From NCBI GenBank assembly GCA_018241695.1, contig JAFEDH010000027.1:32258-96257 (forward strand): 64,000 bases of DNA, given 5' to 3'. Position numbers and translations under genes: made by a program. The DNA comes from Pseudomonadota bacterium (lineage in GTDB: Bacteria > Pseudomonadota > Gammaproteobacteria > Burkholderiales > Rhodocyclaceae). Of this stretch, positions 30,856 to 40,918 are shown one piece after another. Every line of letters starts with the position of its first letter. The first letter of the stretch is position 1. The notes under the pieces were generated by a model. That model had not been told where the DNA came from and made no database searches. It saw only the letters and a list, made by a program, of their open reading frames with translations.

Positions 30856-32016
30856 TTATTGATCCAGCGTCAGCTTGAATTCCGAGAATGTCGCACCACC
30901 GGAAATTTCTTCGCCGGGTTCGGGCTTGAGTTCCACGGGGGGTTTACCTTCTTCCTTCGCGGCATTGTTGACCAGCCAGATGAAATTGTTTGCCGAATCC
31001 GCATTGGCGGTGGCTTCATCGAGGGTGACGATGCCGCTCTTGTAGAGCTGGAACAGTGCCTGTTCGAAGGTTTGCGAGCCTGGCGACATGCTCTTGTCCA
31101 TCGCTTCCCGGATTCCGTCCATATCGCCCTTTTCGATCAGTTCGGCGATATGGCGTGAATTGAGCATGACCTCGACCGCCGCTGCCCGGCCCCCCGCAGG
31201 GGTCCGGATCAGGCGCTGGGAGACGATGCACTTCAGTGCCACGGCGAGATCGGCCAGCAGCGCCGGACGATTGTCCAGCGGATAGAAACTGACGATCCGG
31301 GACAGGGCGTGATAGCTGTTGTTGGCATGCAGCGTGGCAAGGCAGATATGGCCCGACTGAGCGTAGGCCATGGCTTGCCCCATGGTTTCCTTGTCGCGGA
31401 TCTCGCCGATGAAGATCACATCCGGAGCCTGGCGCAGGGCATTTTTCAGGGCGGTATGAAATGCCTTGGTATCGGTGCCCACTTCCCGCTGGTTGACGAT
31501 CGATTTCTTGTTCTTGAAGATGAATTCGAGCGGATCTTCCAGGGTCAGGATATGACCGCTAGCCTGCTCGTTGCGATAGTCGATCATCGCGGTGAGCGAG
31601 GTGGATTTCCCCGACCCGGTCGCCCCCACCATCAGGACCAGGCCACGCTTGCCCATGATGACGTCCTTGAGTGACGGCGGCAGCCCGAGATCGTCGAACC
31701 TTGGAATTTCGGAGGGGATGTAACGTGCCACCATGGCGATGGTGCCGCGCTGGTAGAAGCAGGAAAGACGGAAGATGCCGATATCGGGATAGTTCTTGCG
31801 GGTATTCAGCTCCCGGGTCTCGGAAAGTTCCTTGATCTGCTCGGGAGTGAGGATTTCCTGGAGCAGATTGACCACGTCATCCGGGGTCAGGATGGTCTGG
31901 TTGACCGGAATGGCATTGCCCTGCAGCTTGATCGTGATCGGTGCACCTGCGGAAAGAAAAATGTCCGTGGCTTTCTTGTCACGCATCAAGGTGAACAATC
32001 GCAACATGGTGCTCAT
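30856..32016 (-). CDS. pilU: PilT/PilU-family type IV pilus retraction ATPase (PilU-type)
   Basis: This cytoplasmic hexameric ATPase helps depolymerise type IV pili for twitching, uptake or adhesion. The 386-residue protein has Walker [13 protein letters not shown], the Asp box [10 protein letters not shown], the Walker B region [14 protein letters not shown] and the His box [20 protein letters not shown]. The longer C-terminal tail and variant sequence fit PilU rather than PilT. GGGGAGAG lies five bases before the ATG. It stands inside the dap operon without other pilus genes, a gene order I recall from other betaproteobacteria. Confidence 0.9.
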   Translation of the reverse strand: MSTMLRLFTLMRDKKATDIFLSAGAPITIKLQGNAIPVNQTILTPDDVVNLLQEILTPEQIKELSETRELNTRKNYPDIGIFRLSCFYQRGTIAMVARYIPSEIPRFDDLGLPPSLKDVIMGKRGLVLMVGATGSGKSTSLTAMIDYRNEQASGHILTLEDPLEFIFKNKKSIVNQREVGTDTKAFHTALKNALRQAPDVIFIGEIRDKETMGQAMAYAQSGHICLATLHANNSYHALSRIVSFYPLDNRPALLADLAVALKCIVSQRLIRTPAGGRAAAVEVMLNSRHIAELIEKGDMDGIREAMDKSMSPGSQTFEQALFQLYKSGIVTLDEATANADSANNFIWLVNNAAKEEGKPPVELKPEPGEEISGGATFSEFKLTLDQ

Positions 32017-32067
32017 TAGGCTCTCCCCGAAAATCCTGCCCCTGCCGGGGCGGCAATCCCTGGCCGC

Positions 32068-32892
32068 TCAGTCGCGCAGCAGTTCGTTGATGCTGGTCTT
32101 GGAACGGGTCTGGGCATCCACCCGTTTGACGATCACCGCACAGTAGAGGCTGTAACTGCCGTCCTTGGAGGGCAGATTGCCGGAAACCACCACCGAACCG
32201 GCAGGAATGCGCCCATAGCTGATCTCGCCCGTGGTGCGGTCGAAGATCTTGGTGCTCTGGCCGATATACACGCCCATCGAGATCACCGAGTTTTCTTCCA
32301 CGATCACGCCTTCCACCACTTCGGAGCGGGCGCCGATGAAGCAGTTATCCTCGATGATGGTGGGGTTGGCCTGGAGCGGTTCCAGCACGCCACCGATACC
32401 GACGCCACCCGAGAGATGCACATTCTTGCCGATCTGGGCGCAGGAGCCGACGGTCGCCCAGGTGTCCACCATGGTGCCTTCGTCGACATAGGCGCCGATG
32501 TTGACGTAAGAGGGCATCAGCACGGCGCCCTTACCGATGAAGCTGCCACGACGCGCCACGGCGGGGGGCACGACGCGGAAGCCACCTTTCTGGAAGGCAT
32601 GGGTATCGTACTGGGCGAACTTGGTGGGTACCTTGTCGAAGTAATTGATGCTACCGCCACCGGGGATGATCACGTTGTCCTCGAGACGGAAGGAGAGCAG
32701 TACCGCCTTCTTGACCCACTGATGGGTGACCCACTGACCATTCTTTTTCTCGGCGACGCGCAGGGTGCCGGCATCCAGCTCTCCCAGAATCTGGGCGACA
32801 GCTTGTCCAATGCGTGCCGGAGCGGTGCCAGGGCTGATCTCGGTGCGGATTTCCCAGGCATCCTCGATAATTTTTTGCAGTTCTTGGGTCAT
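32068..32892 (-). CDS. dapD: Tetrahydrodipicolinate N-succinyltransferase
   Basis: DapD transfers succinyl from succinyl-CoA to tetrahydrodipicolinate, committing to the succinylase branch of lysine/diaminopimelate synthesis. The 274-residue protein has an N-terminal helical domain beginning [10 protein letters not shown]. It continues into a hexapeptide left-handed beta-helix with [41 protein letters not shown] and [20 protein letters not shown]. It is complete and lies between dapC and pilU. Confidence 0.97.
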   Translation of the reverse strand: MTQELQKIIEDAWEIRTEISPGTAPARIGQAVAQILGELDAGTLRVAEKKNGQWVTHQWVKKAVLLSFRLEDNVIIPGGGSINYFDKVPTKFAQYDTHAFQKGGFRVVPPAVARRGSFIGKGAVLMPSYVNIGAYVDEGTMVDTWATVGSCAQIGKNVHLSGGVGIGGVLEPLQANPTIIEDNCFIGARSEVVEGVIVEENSVISMGVYIGQSTKIFDRTTGEISYGRIPAGSVVVSGNLPSKDGSYSLYCAVIVKRVDAQTRSKTSINELLRD

Positions 32893-32909
32893 GGTGGTTC
32901 CAGTGTTGT

Positions 32910-34103
32910 TTACAGTTTTTGGCAGAAATCGGCAATGCGACCAGCGGCTTCAAGACATGCGTCGAGATCGGCTACCAGGGCGATGCGGACGAAATTCGAT
33001 CCCGGATTGAGACCGCCAGACTCACGTCCCAGATAACTCCCCGGCAGGACAGAGACATTATATTGGCGCAGCAGCTCGCGAGAGAATTCGGTGTCGGCGA
33101 TGGGTGTCTGCGCCCAGAGGTAGAACCCGGCATCGGGGCGGGCAGTTGGCAGATGCCGGGCGATCAGGGGCGTGACCCGGTCGAATTTTTCGGCGTAGAG
33201 GCGGCGGTTTTCGCGCACATGGGCTTCGTCATTCCAGGCCGCGAGACTCGCATGCTGCACGGCGGGACTCATGGCGCTGCCATGATAGGTACGGTAGAGC
33301 AGATATTTCGCCAGCAGCGCGCGGTCACCGGCAACGAAACCCGAACGCAGACCCGGCACGTTGGATCGTTTGGACAGGCTGGAGAACATGACCAGATTGC
33401 GATAGTCGTGCCGGCCCAGCTTGTGGGCGGCTTCGAGCCCTCCCAGTGGTTTGACGGTTTCATCGCAATAGATTTCGGAGTAGCACTCGTCGGAAGCGAT
33501 GATGAAGCCATGCCGGTCGGAAAGACTGAACAGCTGTTCCCAGTCCTTCAGGGTCAGCACTTTTCCGGTGGGATTGTTGGGGGTGCAGACATACAGGAGC
33601 TGGACTCGCGCCCATTCGGCTGGAGACAAGGCATCGAGGTCAAGCGCGAAACCGTTTGTGGGCAAGGTGTTGAGGAACACCGGTCGGGCGCCTGCGAGCA
33701 GGGCGGCACCTTCATAGATCTGATAGAAGGGATTGGGGCATGCGACCAGGGCATCGGGCCGGGTGCCGTCGATGACCGCCTGGGCGAAGGAGAAAAGCGC
33801 TTCGCGCGAGCCGAGTACGGGCAGCACCTGGGTACCGGGATCGGGTGCGGGGATGTCGTAACGCTGCCCTACCCATGTGGCGATACGCTGGCGCAGCACA
33901 TCGCCACCCAGCGTACCGGGATAGTTGGCCAGCCCTGCGGAACCTTCGGCCAGGGCCTGGCGAATGAATTGTGGTGTGGCGTGCTGGGGCTCGCCAATGG
34001 AAAGCTTGATCTCGGACAGAGCCGGGTTGGGGACAACGCCGGTGAGGAATTGGCGCAGGCGTTCGAAGGGGTAGGGCTGGAGCAGGGCGAGGCGTGGATT
34101 CAC
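32910..34103 (-). CDS. dapC: Succinyldiaminopimelate aminotransferase
   Basis: DapC transaminates N-succinyl-2-amino-6-oxopimelate to N-succinyl-LL-diaminopimelate with PLP. The 397-residue class I/II aminotransferase starts [16 protein letters not shown], the family start, which fixes the GTG at 34103. It contains [25 protein letters not shown] and the PLP lysine in [19 protein letters not shown]. An upstream in-frame extension of 77 codons is untypical and was rejected. It is the first gene of the minus-strand dap/pilU operon and diverges from clpB across 272 bases. Confidence 0.93.
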   Translation of the reverse strand: MNPRLALLQPYPFERLRQFLTGVVPNPALSEIKLSIGEPQHATPQFIRQALAEGSAGLANYPGTLGGDVLRQRIATWVGQRYDIPAPDPGTQVLPVLGSREALFSFAQAVIDGTRPDALVACPNPFYQIYEGAALLAGARPVFLNTLPTNGFALDLDALSPAEWARVQLLYVCTPNNPTGKVLTLKDWEQLFSLSDRHGFIIASDECYSEIYCDETVKPLGGLEAAHKLGRHDYRNLVMFSSLSKRSNVPGLRSGFVAGDRALLAKYLLYRTYHGSAMSPAVQHASLAAWNDEAHVRENRRLYAEKFDRVTPLIARHLPTARPDAGFYLWAQTPIADTEFSRELLRQYNVSVLPGSYLGRESGGLNPGSNFVRIALVADLDACLEAAGRIADFCQKL

Positions 34104-34311
34104 GGCAGGGGAAGAGGCGGGTGAAGAGGAAATTATAGGCGATGGCACCCGCATCCTTCGGCACACTGGCGCGAAATTGGGCGGGGATGAAATGGCCTTG
34201 ATCAGAAAAGAAATTTTGTCGTCACAGCACGTGTTGTCCACAGATTCTGGGGATAACTTGGTCACGATGGCTGAGGCGATGCCGGATGGACCCTGGTTTA
34301 TGGCCGAACCT

Positions 34312-34339
34312 CTTGAAACCGAAGGAATCACCACCAGTT
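34312..34339 (+). promoter_or_regulatory. Heat-shock (sigma-32) promoter candidate for clpB
   Basis: CTTGAAA at 34312-34318 is a perfect sigma-32 -35 element. A 13-bp spacer leads to CACCAGTT at 34332-34339, which matches 6 of 8 positions of the CCCCATTT -10 element. It lies 37 bases upstream of the clpB start codon, as expected for a heat-shock gene. Confidence 0.65.
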
Positions 34340-34375
34340 AGGTGGGGAAATCACCTGCACCGGAAAGGAATCTCC

Positions 34376-36967
<2,592 letters not shown>

Positions 36968-37013
36968 ATCGGTGGCTGGCTGCTGCTGACGGTGATTCTT
37001 CCCGGGATTGCCG

Positions 37014-37763
37014 TTAGCAGTTTTTCTGCTTGATCAGCTGGTGCAGGCCTTCCGTATTCATGATGCGGATGTGCTTTTGCTGCACACTGATGAGCCCGCT
37101 GTCCTGAAAGTGGGAGAAGGTCCGGCTTACAGTTTCCAGCTTGAGTCCCAGGTAGGAGCCGATTTCTTCCCGGGTCATGCGCAGGTGGAATTCGGAAGCC
37201 GAATAGCCGCGGGCGAGGAAACGCTGCGACAGATTGAGCAGAAAGGCCGCCAGCCGTTCTTCGGCACGCATGGAGCCAAGCAGCATCATCACGCCATGAT
37301 CCTTCACGATTTCCCGGCTCAGTACTCTGTGCAAATGGCGCTGTAGCGTGGGGATGTCGCTGGAGAGGTTTTCCAGTTCGGCAAAGGGGATGGCGCAGAC
37401 CTCGCTGTCTTCAAGCGCCACGGCACTGCAGGTGTGAGCGTCGCCACTGATGCCGTCCAGGCCGAGCAGTTCTCCCGCCATCTGAAATCCTGTCACCTGG
37501 TCCCGCCCATCTTCCAGCAGCACATCGGTTTTGAAAAAACCGGTCTTTACCGCGTAGATCGCTTCGAAGACATCGCCAGCATGGTAGAGATGCTGGCCAC
37601 GCTTGACCTTGCGTCGTGTCTCGATCAGCGAATCGAGACGATGCACTTCATGGGACGACAATCCGAACGGCAGACAAAGCTCACGCAGATTGCATTGCGA
37701 GCAGGCGACCTTGAGCGAATTGAGGGACAGGGAAAGGACTTTTGCACTGGTGCCGCTGGACAT
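37014..37763 (-). CDS. fnr: FNR-type oxygen-sensing transcription regulator
   Basis: FNR binds a [4Fe-4S] cluster without oxygen and activates anaerobic genes. The 249-residue protein has the N-terminal cluster cysteines Cys21, Cys24 and Cys30 (ACSQCNLRELCLPFG) and a fourth at Cys112 (DAHTCSAVAL). It also has the cyclic-nucleotide-like sensor fold and an ETVSR recognition helix (GLKLETVSRTFSHF), which reads TTGAT half-sites. The ATG at 37763 gives the expected E. coli-like length. It diverges from hemN, and an FNR box lies in the gap. Confidence 0.93.
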   Translation of the reverse strand: MSSGTSAKVLSLSLNSLKVACSQCNLRELCLPFGLSSHEVHRLDSLIETRRKVKRGQHLYHAGDVFEAIYAVKTGFFKTDVLLEDGRDQVTGFQMAGELLGLDGISGDAHTCSAVALEDSEVCAIPFAELENLSSDIPTLQRHLHRVLSREIVKDHGVMMLLGSMRAEERLAAFLLNLSQRFLARGYSASEFHLRMTREEIGSYLGLKLETVSRTFSHFQDSGLISVQQKHIRIMNTEGLHQLIKQKNC

Positions 37764-37773
37764 GGTCTGTACT

Positions 37774-37787
37774 TTGATTTGCGTCAA
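37774..37787. promoter_or_regulatory. Near-consensus FNR box between fnr and hemN
   Basis: TTGAT, four bases (TTGC), then GTCAA match the FNR consensus TTGAT-N4-ATCAA at nine of ten positions. The site is centred 17 bases from the fnr start codon and 60 from the hemN start. It can serve autorepression of fnr and activation of hemN. Confidence 0.7.
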
Positions 37788-37839
37788 ACGGGTGGATGGT
37801 GGGATCGGGCATCCTACCTTATCCGCGGATTCTTCGCCC

Positions 37840-39231
37840 ATGGAACATCCTGACTTTATCTTCGACGCCCAGCTGATCCGCCGTTTCGACGTCAACGGCC
37901 CTCGCTATACCTCTTACCCCACGGCTGACCGTTTCGTCGAGGCTTTTAATGCTGATGCGAGTCGTTCCTGGCTCGAACGCCGGACCATGGGGGGGAGTCT
38001 GGGACGGCCGCTGTCGCTGTATGTGCATATCCCTTTTTGCAACACGATCTGCTACTACTGCGCCTGCAACAAGGTCATCACCAAGGATCACAGTCGTTCC
38101 GCGAAATACATCGGATATCTGGAAAAAGAACTGGCCCTCCAGGCGGGCTATGTCTCCGGAGGGCATGATGTCAGCCAGCTGCATTGGGGGGGCGGGACAC
38201 CCACCTTTTTGTCAGATGAAGAGATCACCCGCCTCATGGAGGCGATTCGTCGACATTTCAATCTGCTGCCCGGAGGCGAGTATTCCATCGAGATCGATCC
38301 GCGCAAGGTGGATCGTCATACGATCGATCTGCTGGCACGGCAGGGCTTCAACAGGATGAGTGTGGGAGTACAGGATTTCGATGCGAGGGTCCAGCAGGCA
38401 GTGAACCGGATCCAGAGCCGGGAAGAAACCGGAGCCGTGATCGAGGCCGCCCGCGCCGCCGGATTCCGCTCGATTTCGGTAGATCTGATCTATGGGCTGC
38501 CCAGGCAGAGCCCGGTAAGCTTCAATACCACGCTGGACGAGGTGCTGAAGTTGTCTCCCGATCGTGTGTCCATCTACAACTATGCCCATCTTCCGGGGAT
38601 ATTCAAGCCTCAGCGGCGCATTTCAGAAGCCGATTTACCCAGTGCCGAAGCCAAGCTGCAGATCCTCCAGCTGGCGATCCGGCGGCTGGTGGAAGCAGGA
38701 TATGTCTTCATCGGCATGGATCATTTCGCAAAGCCCGGAGACGAACTGGCCCTGGCACAACGTCAGGGACGTTTACATCGGAACTTTCAGGGCTACTCCA
38801 CCCATGCGGATACCGATCTCCTGGCTTTCGGTGTTTCGGCCATCGGCAAGGTGGGACCATCCTACAGCCAGAACGTGCGGACACTGGACGAGTACTACGA
38901 TCGCCTCGACATGGGGCAACTGCCGGTGTTTCGCGGAATCGAGCTGTGCGCGGACGATCTGTTGCGTCGAGCCGTCATACAGGCACTGATGTGCCACTTC
39001 GAGGTTTCCGTCGAGTCCATCGAAATTGCCCACCTGATCGATTTTTCCAGCTATTTCGGCAATGAATTACGTGATCTTCAGGAGATGGAGTCCGCCGGAC
39101 TGGTCACCCTGGAGCCTCAGGCGATTACAGTGACGCCTCGTGGTCGCATGCTGGTGCGCAATATCGCCATGATCTTCGATCGCTATCTGCGACTGGACCG
39201 GGAGCGCGCCCGCTATTCCAGGGCAATCTAG
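37840..39231 (+). CDS. hemN: Oxygen-independent coproporphyrinogen III oxidase
   Basis: HemN is a radical-SAM enzyme that converts coproporphyrinogen III to protoporphyrinogen IX without oxygen. The 463-residue protein has the characteristic FDVNGPRYTSYPTADRF start. The radical-SAM cysteines are in VHIPFCNTICYYCACN (CX3CX2C, with the extra CXC cysteine typical of true HemN), followed by LHWGGGTPTFLS. A conserved C-terminal winged domain follows. The FNR box upstream supports anaerobic induction. The ATG at 37840 starts EHPDFIFDAQLI. Confidence 0.95.
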   Translation: MEHPDFIFDAQLIRRFDVNGPRYTSYPTADRFVEAFNADASRSWLERRTMGGSLGRPLSLYVHIPFCNTICYYCACNKVITKDHSRSAKYIGYLEKELALQAGYVSGGHDVSQLHWGGGTPTFLSDEEITRLMEAIRRHFNLLPGGEYSIEIDPRKVDRHTIDLLARQGFNRMSVGVQDFDARVQQAVNRIQSREETGAVIEAARAAGFRSISVDLIYGLPRQSPVSFNTTLDEVLKLSPDRVSIYNYAHLPGIFKPQRRISEADLPSAEAKLQILQLAIRRLVEAGYVFIGMDHFAKPGDELALAQRQGRLHRNFQGYSTHADTDLLAFGVSAIGKVGPSYSQNVRTLDEYYDRLDMGQLPVFRGIELCADDLLRRAVIQALMCHFEVSVESIEIAHLIDFSSYFGNELRDLQEMESAGLVTLEPQAITVTPRGRMLVRNIAMIFDRYLRLDRERARYSRAI

Positions 39232-39287
39232 CCAGCCGCAGCCTGCGCTGTTAAGGTGGCGACTTTGTCAGCCAGACCATTCGCCCG

Positions 39288-39989
39288 ATGTCCGACAGCG
39301 GTTTTCTTGCGGTGTTTCTTCTGGGGTTGCTGGGCGGAACCCATTGCGTCGGCATGTGTGGCGGAATAGTTTCCGCCTTGAGCGCGTCGCCGACGACACC
39401 CTCCTCGTTCCCTTTACATCTGGCTTACAGCCTCGGCCGTATTTCCAGTTATGGGATTGCTGGCGCGATCATGGGGGCAATCGGCAGCCTGGGCCTGCTG
39501 TTGAACAATCTGTTGCCGGTACAGATCGGGTTGTATGTCGCGGCCAACCTGATGCTGGTGGCGCTCGGGCTGTATCTCACCGGATTTACCCGTTCCCTGG
39601 CTTTCACCGAACGGATGGGACAGCGTATCTGGAAGCACATCCAGCCCTATGCCCGGCGCTTCCTTCCCGCCCGGACGCCGTTGCAGGCGTTTCCCCTGGG
39701 GATGATCTGGGGCTGGCTGCCCTGCGGCCTGGTTTATAGCGTTCTTTCAGTCGCGCTGCTGTCCGGCTCGGCTTTGCGAGGTGGTGCCACGCTTCTCGCC
39801 TTCGGCTTGGGAACCCTGCCCAATCTCTTGCTGGCTGGCATGCTGCTGGTCCGGTTCCGGCGCTGGGTCCAGGCCCGGGCGGTACGTTTGTGTTCCGGGT
39901 TGCTGGTGATGGGGTTCGGCATTTTCGGCCTGGCCAATGCTTCCACCCTGGGTGGCCGCCTGTGGCAGGGCATTGTCTGTCATCTATGA
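39288..39989 (+). CDS. COG2836 TauE/SafE-like membrane protein (cytochrome oxidase/copper neighbourhood)
   Basis: The 233-residue inner-membrane protein has six or seven helices and the motif GLLGGTHCVGMCGGIVSAL near the N-terminus, whose two cysteines and Met could bind copper or form a redox pair. The second half has FPLGMIWGWLPCGLVYSVL, a symmetric pattern with a cysteine. This family, annotated as sulfite exporter or UreH-like, usually lies in cbb3-oxidase assembly loci near copper ATPases and FNR, as here. Its function is unsettled; a role in metal or thiol handling for oxidase assembly is inference. Confidence 0.75.
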   Translation: MSDSGFLAVFLLGLLGGTHCVGMCGGIVSALSASPTTPSSFPLHLAYSLGRISSYGIAGAIMGAIGSLGLLLNNLLPVQIGLYVAANLMLVALGLYLTGFTRSLAFTERMGQRIWKHIQPYARRFLPARTPLQAFPLGMIWGWLPCGLVYSVLSVALLSGSALRGGATLLAFGLGTLPNLLLAGMLLVRFRRWVQARAVRLCSGLLVMGFGIFGLANASTLGGRLWQGIVCHL

Positions 39990-39993
39990 AAAT

Positions 39994-40425
39994 ATGACGA
40001 TCAATATACTGTTTGCGGTGGATGGATCTTCCGGCTCGCTGCGTGCGGCGCGGACGTTCGTGGAACATTTGCGGATGCTTCGTGGCAAGCCGAAAGTGCA
40101 TATGCTGCATGTCCATCCTCCATTACCGATCGGGCTGGCTTTCAAGCACCTGCCACGCGAGGCGCTGGACCGTCATTATCAGGAAGAGGGAGAGGCCGCT
40201 CTGGAGAAGTCACAGTCCCTTCTTGCGGAAGCGGGCATTACGGTCATCTCGCATATCCATGTGGGACCCCCGGCCCAGACCATTCTGCAACAGGCAGTAA
40301 CCCTGAAGTGTTCATGGATTGCGCTGGGGCGGAATGGTCATGGTGTCATGTCTCCATTCTCTCTGGGTTCGATTGCTGCCCGGGTGTTGCAAACCAGCGA
40401 GATACCGGTGGTCTTATTCCCCTAG
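39994..40425 (+). CDS. Universal stress protein (UspA family)
   Basis: The 143-residue protein has the UspA alpha/beta fold with NILFAVDGSSGSLRAARTFVEHL at the start. The C-terminal nucleotide-binding signature is CSWIALGRNGHGVMSPFSLGSIAARVL, matching G-2X-G-9X-G(S/T), so it probably binds ATP. It starts five bases after the COG2836 gene. Its last 12 bases overlap the convergent MerR-type gene. A role in hypoxic or redox stress is suggested only by neighbours. Confidence 0.85.
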   Translation: MTINILFAVDGSSGSLRAARTFVEHLRMLRGKPKVHMLHVHPPLPIGLAFKHLPREALDRHYQEEGEAALEKSQSLLAEAGITVISHIHVGPPAQTILQQAVTLKCSWIALGRNGHGVMSPFSLGSIAARVLQTSEIPVVLFP

Positions 40426-40830
40426 CGCCATGCGGATGATGGGACAGGGCAAGCGTTCCTGTCCATGTTCGCACTCGCAGAGCAGATGCTGCAGCGCCTG
40501 ATGCATCTGTTGTAACTGGGCGATACGCTGCTCGATCATGGTGATCTTGGTCTTTGCCATGCGCCGGGCTTCGCCATGATCGCGCAGATCGTCCAGTGCA
40601 AGGAGTTCGATGATTTCGTCCAGTGAGAACCCCAGAGACTGGCCGCGCTTGATGAAGAGGATACGTTCCGCATCCTGCTCGGTATAGGTTCGATAACCCG
40701 GCCCGGCGGCAGGAATCCGCATCAATCCGCGCCTCTGATAGTACCGTATGGTCTCCACACCAATGCCGCAGGATCGGGCCAGTGTGCCGATGGTCATGCT
40801 TTTGCGGGTGCCGCGGATGAAGGTTTCCAT
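40414..40830 (-). CDS. MerR-family metal-responsive regulator
   Basis: The 138-residue protein has the MerR helix-turn-helix (IGTLARSCGIGVETIRYYQRRG, spanning residues 14-35, cannot be quoted in full), a dimerisation helix and a metal-binding loop with Cys118, Cys120 and Cys129 (LLCECEHGQERLPCPII). The spacing equals that of mercury MerR, but the cysteine in the dimer helix is replaced by Gly86. Loss of this residue is typical of monovalent-metal sensors such as CueR. ATG 40830 has AAGGA seven bases upstream. It diverges from copA across a MerR-type promoter, so it probably controls copA. Confidence 0.85.
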   Translation of the reverse strand: METFIRGTRKSMTIGTLARSCGIGVETIRYYQRRGLMRIPAAGPGYRTYTEQDAERILFIKRGQSLGFSLDEIIELLALDDLRDHGEARRMAKTKITMIEQRIAQLQQMHQALQHLLCECEHGQERLPCPIIRMALGE

Positions 40831-40855
40831 TTCCATATCCTTACCCCAAGAAGGG

Positions 40856-40886
40856 TTGACTCCGTACCGGAATACGGAGATTAGAT
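40856..40886 (+). promoter_or_regulatory. MerR-type promoter/operator of copA
   Basis: The -35 element TTGACT (40856-40861) and -10 TTAGAT (40881-40886) are separated by an over-long 19-bp spacer, the mark of promoters that MerR proteins activate by untwisting DNA. Inside lies a perfect inverted repeat, CTCCGTA at 40860-40866 and TACGGAG at 40873-40879. The half-sites resemble the classical mer operator. Confidence 0.85.
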
Positions 40887-40918
40887 TACGTTCAGGATTA
40901 TCGACAAGAGGATGCTTC

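Noticed and set aside
34104..34334. N-terminal extension of dapC
   Set aside because: The family begins [14 protein letters not shown], which fixes the GTG at 34103; the upstream stretch is also promoter DNA for clpB.
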